Origin: Paraspadella gotoi
Taxonomy: Eukaryota > Chaetognatha
DNA: 64,000 nucleotides
Assembly (NCBI GenBank): GCA_051294375.1
Contig: CM119270.1
Location: 3,607,957 to 3,671,956 of the forward strand
Reading direction: 5' to 3'
In this document: positions 58,594 to 64,000 of the stretch, piece by piece
Layout of the letters: every line of letters begins with the position of its first letter
Position numbering within the stretch: the first letter of the stretch is position 1
Program-made: the position numbers and the translations under genes
The notes under the pieces: model-generated
What the model saw: only the letters and a program-made list of their open reading frames with translations
Databases searched by the model: none
What the model was told of the DNA's origin: nothing

Positions 58594-58884
58594 AGCCGGA
58601 TCTGCATACAGCAGATTCCGGCTCTAAATGGAAAATATAAAAAAGCTGTTTAACTATTTTATTATGCTTTTTACTTTTTAATTTAATGTAAATGGAATCT
58701 ACAATAATTAATTAATTATCCAATTAATTTATAAATTAATTAATTATTCAATAAATTAATTAATTAACCAATTAATTAATAAATTAATTAATTATTCAAT
58801 CAATTAATTAATTAATTATCTGATCAACTCCTTATCGCTAATGATCGTGGGCAAATCCGGCATTGTTTGCTCAAACTTGTTTCA
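58594..58884. mobile_element. Non-autonomous repeat element with complementary ends, short copy
   Basis: Left palindrome AGCCGGATCTGC, ATA, then CAGCAGATTCCGGCT (58594-58624). The right end is GTGGGCAAATCCGGCATTGT, then TTGCTCAAACTTGTTT. Where the long copy at 25208-26400 has T paired with A in its ends, this copy has C paired with G, so complementarity is preserved. The interior is only an ATTA array (about 58700-58825) instead of the 18-bp array. No coding capacity. Confidence 0.55.
58700..58825. repeat. ATTAATTA-type array
   Basis: Runs of ATTAATTA broken by CC and TTC into loose units of about 28-30 bp. Confidence 0.85.
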
Positions 58885-59039
58885 ATTTGGTAAAGGAGTG
58901 GTCGTTGACAAGCCACGGATTCAGAAAAACTACTAAGGCCAAAAGAGGATAGGAGATAATTATTAAAAAGAATTATTAAAAATTATTAAAACAAGACCGG
59001 TAATTCCAATGTGTTGAGCCGCAGTGACTTTTTTTTTTT

Positions 59040-59330
59040 ACGTGTATTTCCCTTTGATCACATTATATGACATGACATGACTAAAAAACTTTCTTAGCCC
59101 TTGTATTTATGACATGCACTGCATCAAAATTCCGTCTTTTATTACTTAAAGTTTTAGAATTTCCCGAAGGCGGCGCTAGCAGTCCCCTAGAATAGAGGTT
59201 TTTTTCTGTCTTAACAAATGAGCAACCAACTATAGGCAAATTATATGCATTTTAACGTAAGTTGGACAGACCGTTGGACAGACATACCGTGACCCACGGA
59301 CCGACAGACCGACCCAAAAGTGACTTATAA
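59040..59330. repeat. Single diverged copy of the 280-bp dispersed repeat
   Basis: Aligns with 32519-32815: CATGACATGACTA, AACTTTCTTAG, ATTCCGTCTTTTATT, GTTTTAGAATTTCCCGAAGG, CGGCGCTAGCAGTCC and a GACAGACC/ACCGACAG tail. Divergence here is mainly substitutions, unlike the indel noise among A, B and C, so this is a genuine old repeat copy. Confidence 0.7.
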
Positions 59331-59531
59331 TGTACTCGCGGCGCAACTAAAAATGATTAATAATTACTACAACCTACTATACATTCGTGGTCCCTCCAAC
59401 TTATGAAAGAAAATGGACGAAATAAAATCAGTGCGTATTCTTGACTGCGTCGTCGGGACAATTCGTTGGAAAGTTGGAAGAGTTTGGCCAGAGTGAAAGA
59501 AAGAAGACATGAAATTAGATAAGAGTGAAAG

Positions 59532-59532
<1 letters not shown>

Positions 59533-59591
<59 letters not shown>
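59533..59591. repeat. (GA)n microsatellite
   Basis: An almost perfect run of nearly 30 GA dinucleotides. Confidence 0.95.
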
Positions 59592-59595
<4 letters not shown>

Positions 59596-59679
59596 ATAGG
59601 TAGAAAGTTGTCGCGAGAGGGAGAACAGAGGGTGGTGCTTCCCTGGGGCGATTGGACGGGAAAGGTCGACTCGTTTAAA

Positions 59680-59795
59680 GAGGAGGAAGGAGGAGGAAGG
59701 AGGAGGAAAGAGGAGGAAAGAGAAGGAGAAGGAGGAGGAAAAGGAAGGAGGAGGAAGGAGGAGAAGGAGGAAAGATGAGGAGGAGGAGGAAGGAG
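59680..59795. repeat. (GGA)n purine tract
   Basis: GAGGAGGAAGGAGGAGGAAG-type triplet and hexamer repeats. Confidence 0.9.
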
Positions 59796-60334
59796 GCATG
59801 GTTTAAATGTAAATTATTTGAAAAAAATTAAAATAATAATTTAATAAAAAAAATTGATTACAAATAAACTATTAAACATAAAATAAAAGTTATGGACTCA
59901 AACGAAAGGAAATTATTTATAGATTATGGATGATGCATAATTTTTTTAACCATTTTTTAATTTTTTAAATTTTATTTTATTGATTTTTAAATTAATTTAT
60001 AAAAAATTGTCATTAGGAAAAATTTTATTACCCTTTTTTTGTGTAGCCCAAAGGTCCGGAAACGTATCCCGGACATTTCATTCTTGTGCACTCAATGCCG
60101 ATTAAATCGATGTGAAAAGAAACCGTGTATAATATACTGTATATACATAAAATAATATATTCCCGGTTAGGGAAAACAGCCTCGGGGAGAATAAAGATAT
60201 TAAGTACTCGGACATCCGGATCGTAAGGTCATTGACCGATAATTAAAGCGAATTACATCCGGGCCGAGACGCCTTCTTTTGTCCCGACTTGGAAAAAAAT
60301 CCAGCAGCTGCTTTTTTTTCCCCCGCTGCGTCGC
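59796..60334. other. Gene-free AT-rich DNA
   Basis: Very AT-rich at 59800-60040. A six-base inverted repeat, GTCCGG and CCGGAC, lies near 60053-60073. No gene is seen. Confidence 0.6.
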
Positions 60335-60402
60335 GAAAGCTGGACGCGGATGCTGACGTAGCTGGACGCGGCTGCCGTCGCAGCTGGACGCGGTTTCCTG
60401 TC
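60335..60402. repeat. Triplicated AGCTGGACGCGG word
   Basis: Three copies of AGCTGGACGCGG at spacings of about 24 bp with related GCTGACGTAGC/GCCGTCGCAGC spacers. Confidence 0.8.
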
Positions 60403-60770
60403 ACCATATCCCAACAAAGAAAGAAAGAAATAAAGAAAGATCGAAGGATTTAAAGTTAGAAAAAATAGAGAGGAAAAATAGCAAAAAGAAAACCATACGA
60501 TGAAAAGAAAATAGAAAGAAAAACAAACGAGATAAAAAAGAAAACAAAAAGTCCTAAATGCGAAACAGAAGGAGAAAAGAAAGAAAATCAAGGGAAAAGA
60601 ATCCCACAAACGAACCCGAAGGCTGTGGGGGGTAGAAGGGGGTTGAGGTGTGTAGAAGGGGTGTAGAAAAGGGGTAGAGGGTGTTCGAGGAGAGTAAAAT
60701 GGGGGGTAGAGGAGGGGGTAGATGGGGGGTGGAAGGGTGTCGAAGGGGCGTCTTCTATCCCAACTCTCGG
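60403..60770. other. Purine-rich then G-rich tract
   Basis: An A/G stretch with GAAAGAAA and AAAAGAAAA words is followed at 60620-60755 by repeated GGGGTAGAAGGGG and GTGTAGAAGGGG words, a degenerate minisatellite with G-quadruplex potential. No gene is seen. Confidence 0.7.
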
Positions 60771-60839
60771 TCCGGACCACCAGGGGTCATTCGATTTCAA
60801 TTTCCAGAGCAGACACCGAGAAAATCCTCTCGCTCTCTG

Positions 60840-61545
60840 TCGCGCTTTGTCTTCCTCTAATTCTTGGTCTCACTCGCCTTTCTCTTCCCCTTTATTATTC
60901 TTTTTCTCTTTCTCCTTCTCTTCTTTTTCCCCTTCCCCTCTCTTTCTCCTTACTCCTCTCTTTCTCCTCTCCCTCTCCTTCCCCTTTCTCCTCTTCTTTC
61001 TCCCTTCTCCTTTCTGTCTTTTATTCTCCTATCTCTCTCTTTNNNNNNNNNNNNNNNNNNNNNNNNNNNNNNNNNNNNNNNNNNNNNNNNNNNNNNNNNN
61101 NNNNNNNNNNNNNNNNNNNNNNNNNNNNNNNNNNNNNNNNNNNNNNNNNNNNNNNNNNNNNNNNNNNNNNNNNNNNNNNNNNNNNNNNNNNNNNNNNNNN
61201 NNNNNNNNNNNNNNNNNNNNNNNNNNNNNNNNNNNNNNNNNNNNNNNNNNNNNNNNNNNNNNNNNNNNNNNNNNNNNNNNNNNNNNNNNNNNNNNNNNNN
61301 NNNNNNNNNNNNNNNNNNNNNNNNNNNNNNNNNNNNNNNNNNNNNNNNNNNNNNNNNNNNNNNNNNNNNNNNNNNNNNNNNNNNNNNNNNNNNNNNNNNN
61401 NNNNNNNNNNNNNNNNNNNNNNNNNNNNNNNNNNNNNNNNNNNNNNNNNNNNNNNNNNNNNNNNNNNNNNNNNNNNNNNNNNNNNNNNNNNNNNNNNNNN
61501 NNNNNNNNNNNNCTCTCTCTTTCTCCTTCTCCTCTCTTTCTTCTT
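60840..61545. repeat. CT-rich tract spanning a gap
   Basis: Polypyrimidine words (CTCTCTTTCTCCT) flank both edges of the gap at 61043-61512, so the gap probably hides more of the same. The 234-299 codon frames across it consist mostly of N. Confidence 0.85.
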
Positions 61546-62820
61546 CTCTAATCCTCGCCGATCTTTCGCCCCGTCCGTCCGAGGAGCACGCCTGTTGAAA
61601 ATCGATCTGGCGCCGACTTAATCCCCGCCCGACCGACGCCTGTTGCCCTTATCACCATGCCTGGTGCCCAAATGCCCCAGGCCTGGTACCCGAAGCACAA
61701 CGCCTGGAAAACTACGCCCCCTTCGTACCTATGAACCTTTTAAAAAAATCAAAACTAAACTTGCCATGGTTTTAAAAAAATGCTTAAATCTCTTTAAATA
61801 CATACATATGGTCACTATTTCAAAACACAATTCTAACTAGTTAAGTGATTAAGGCAGTGATAGCCAAAAAAAAGTTAACCTTGAACGGACGAACCGGTTG
61901 GCGAATGGACGTACGGATTTTCGGATGGACGGACCGGCCCACCAAGCGACTTTCTTCATCCTCATCTTCATCCTAATCTTCATCTTCATCTTCTTCCTAA
62001 TCCATGGATATTATTAATCCCCAATGTTTTTCTCTCTTAATTTCCTTTTCCATTTTTTTCCAAAAACAAACAAACTCATTTCTTCTTCTCCCCCAAAATT
62101 TGTAATTTTTCCCTATTTCTTTATATCGTCTATTTGTGACCATTTTTTTCGGAAAGCGCCCAATTTCAGGTTGAATTATAATTAATAAAAATGATTTATA
62201 TTATTTTTAATATCAATAATATTTAATACATAAACACGATATGTTCTGATGTATATGTAAGTCATTATCAGGGCCAAAGTTTTTAAGTTTAAAGTTAATT
62301 ACAAAGAAACAGAGTTTTTATTTATTTCTATAATTATTAATATTGATGAGTTACAATTAAGTTTAAAGATTAAGTTAGGGGTTAAAAGAATAAGGTTGTG
62401 TTGGATAAGTTCAAAGTTTTGATTAAGGATTATGTTTGAGATTAAAAAAATTACTCGGTAAGAAATTTGTATTAATTTTTTGGGGTCAAATTAAGTTCAG
62501 GGATGGGAAACAGAAATGGGGCCCATTAGGAAAATAGTGCCCTATTTTCTTTTCGTCTACTACATGTTTTTCTTCTCTTTTTTTCCTCATTGAATCCCTT
62601 TTTTCCCTTTTTTTCCCTTTTTTTTCGTGAGTTTCATTCATTTCGTTCGATTAATTTTTCTCATCCGCGATTTAACCTTTGATCCTCGAGTAAACAAGGA
62701 TTCCACTCAATTCGATTATATAACTTTTTTTGTTTTAATTGTATATGTTAATTAAAAATTAACACAGAAAAAATAATAAATAATCGTATACCCCTGGAGG
62801 AATGGGTGCTGCTTAAGCGA
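61546..62820. other. Gene-free DNA
   Basis: A loose GCCTGGTGCCCAAATGCCC-like repetition lies at about 61634-61725. CATCTTCATCCTAATCTTC repeats lie at 61955-62005. AT-rich DNA with TTAAG and TTAAAG words follows. No gene is seen. Confidence 0.6.
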
Positions 62821-62823
62821 ACA

Positions 62824-62924
62824 CAGAGAGAGAGAGAGTAGAGAGAGAGAGAGAGACGCGAGAGTAGATGAGAAGAGAGAGAGAAGAGATGAGAAGAAGA
62901 GAGAGAGGAGAGAGAGAGAGAGAG
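62824..62924. repeat. (GA)n microsatellite, interrupted
   Basis: About 100 bp of GA with single-base interruptions. Confidence 0.9.
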
Positions 62925-63132
62925 ATCGTAGGAATCAAATCAATGAATCGAATTCCTTCTCAAAAGGACTGAGAAAGAACCTTATTCTAATAAGACAGGA
63001 AGTTTTTCGCTTCTGGCAAAGATCTTTGATTTTTTTTCGTCTGGAGCGAAATTAGAAAATAGACGAGAGCGAATTTTTTTAACGGTGAGATGGGTAGGTT
63101 TTAGGGTGAAAGGGGGCTTCTTGTCTCTGGTC

Positions 63133-63134
63133 TG

Positions 63135-63182
<48 letters not shown>

Positions 63183-63259
63183 CTTCTCTCTCATCTCTCA
63201 TCTCTCTCTTCTCTCTCTGTCTCGTTCTCTCTCTCTCTCTCTCTTGTTCTCTCTCTCGT
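63133..63259. repeat. (CT)n microsatellite, interrupted
   Basis: About 125 bp of CT. It is opposite in strand sense to the GA runs on either side, so it could fold with them. Confidence 0.9.
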
Positions 63260-63544
63260 TTTTTTATTTCTCTCCTTTTTTTTTGTTAACGTAATATTTC
63301 GTCATCATCTGATTCACTGATCGTTTTGAAGTTAAATGCAAATAAACCATTAAATCATCAACATAAAAAAGTTATAATTCAAACACCATGCGTACAAATA
63401 TTTAATCATTTAAAATGCCAATCGGTTTGGTTTCCACTTTGTAGGTCAAAATTACAAATCCATCGACGTTTAATTTCTCTTCTTCGGTTTTCGTCCGCAC
63501 GAAACAAAAATCGCCTCGGGTTATTCCGATTGTTAATCGATTCC
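63260..63544. other. Short gene-free stretch
   Basis: Mixed AT-rich DNA with no recognised feature. Confidence 0.55.
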
Positions 63545-63655
63545 AGAGAGAGTAGGAGGGGAGAGAGAGAGAGAGAGAGAGAGGAGAGAGGAGAGAGAGA
63601 GAGGAGAGAGGGAGAGAGAGAGATAGAGAGAGGGAGGAGAGAAGAGAGAGAGAGA
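63545..63655. repeat. (GA)n microsatellite, interrupted
   Basis: About 110 bp of GA with GGAGA interruptions. Confidence 0.9.
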
Positions 63656-64000
63656 TTGATACTTCCGTATCTCTCTCTTAGATTGATTTTATTTTAGGCT
63701 CATCATGTTTTATATTAAAACACATTTACAATCAAGCTATTAGGATCGTAAGAGAGCCGTACATAGGTATTATGTACATACAAGTATTGTAAGAGAATTA
63801 TAAAACAAATATATTAAAATTCATTAAATAATTATAACGAGGAAAAGATGTAAATTAAAAATAGAAAAATTCTATATTACAGAGATCATATTAAGTTTAA
63901 ATGATGGAACCTTTTCAAAAATTTTTTACATTCCATATCATTTTCAATGTTACCAATTAATTTTCAATAGTATTTGAAGTATCTTTAGAATAAAATTTCT
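63656..64000. other. Gene-free AT-rich DNA at the window end
   Basis: Nothing recognised. Confidence 0.55.

Noticed and set aside
60722-61621. 299-codon frame across a gap
   Set aside because: More than half of it is N; the visible part is polypyrimidine.

Overview
The window is eukaryotic, non-coding-rich DNA, most likely from an invertebrate animal. It is AT-rich, full of GA/CT and CGT/ACG microsatellites and minisatellites, broken by 21 assembly gaps, and has almost no long open frames that are not simple-sequence artefacts. The one clear gene has seven exons, GT-AG introns as short as 77 nt, a signal peptide and a fibrinogen-related domain, which points to a metazoan. I cannot name the species.

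Layout. About 0-22 kb is gene-poor DNA with microsatellites, several minisatellites, gaps, a hammerhead-ribozyme-like fold at about 14.8 kb and a dispersed segment carrying a conserved mini-intron at about 8.7-9.2 kb. At 22.6-24.7 kb lies the fibrinogen-related gene on the plus strand, with a polyadenylation signal. At 25.2-26.4 kb is a repeat element with complementary ends and an 18-bp internal array; a shorter relative lies at 58.6-58.9 kb. At 27-30 kb are G-rich and trinucleotide tracts, a 14-bp minisatellite, degenerate TTAGGG-like DNA and the second mini-intron segment.

From 30.7 to 58.4 kb much of the sequence is large copies of itself. Unit A (30.7-35.1 kb) carries an intact 227-codon minus-strand ORF. 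Units B (35.1-40.4 kb) and C (44.9-51.8 kb) are copies with frequent single-base insertions and deletions that break this ORF. Two large palindromes follow, each with a gap of exactly 25 N near its axis. This pattern fits uncorrected long-read gap filling and missed-adapter foldback at least as well as real duplication. B and C nevertheless share sequence that A lacks, so some of the difference may be a real paralogue or haplotype. Between B and C (40.4-44.9 kb) are a 340-bp GTC tract, a multi-copy repeat family and an LTR-like promoter segment. The last 5.5 kb is AT-rich DNA with simple repeats.

The two supported genes show no functional link. Nothing resembling an operon, CRISPR array, rRNA or tRNA gene was found.
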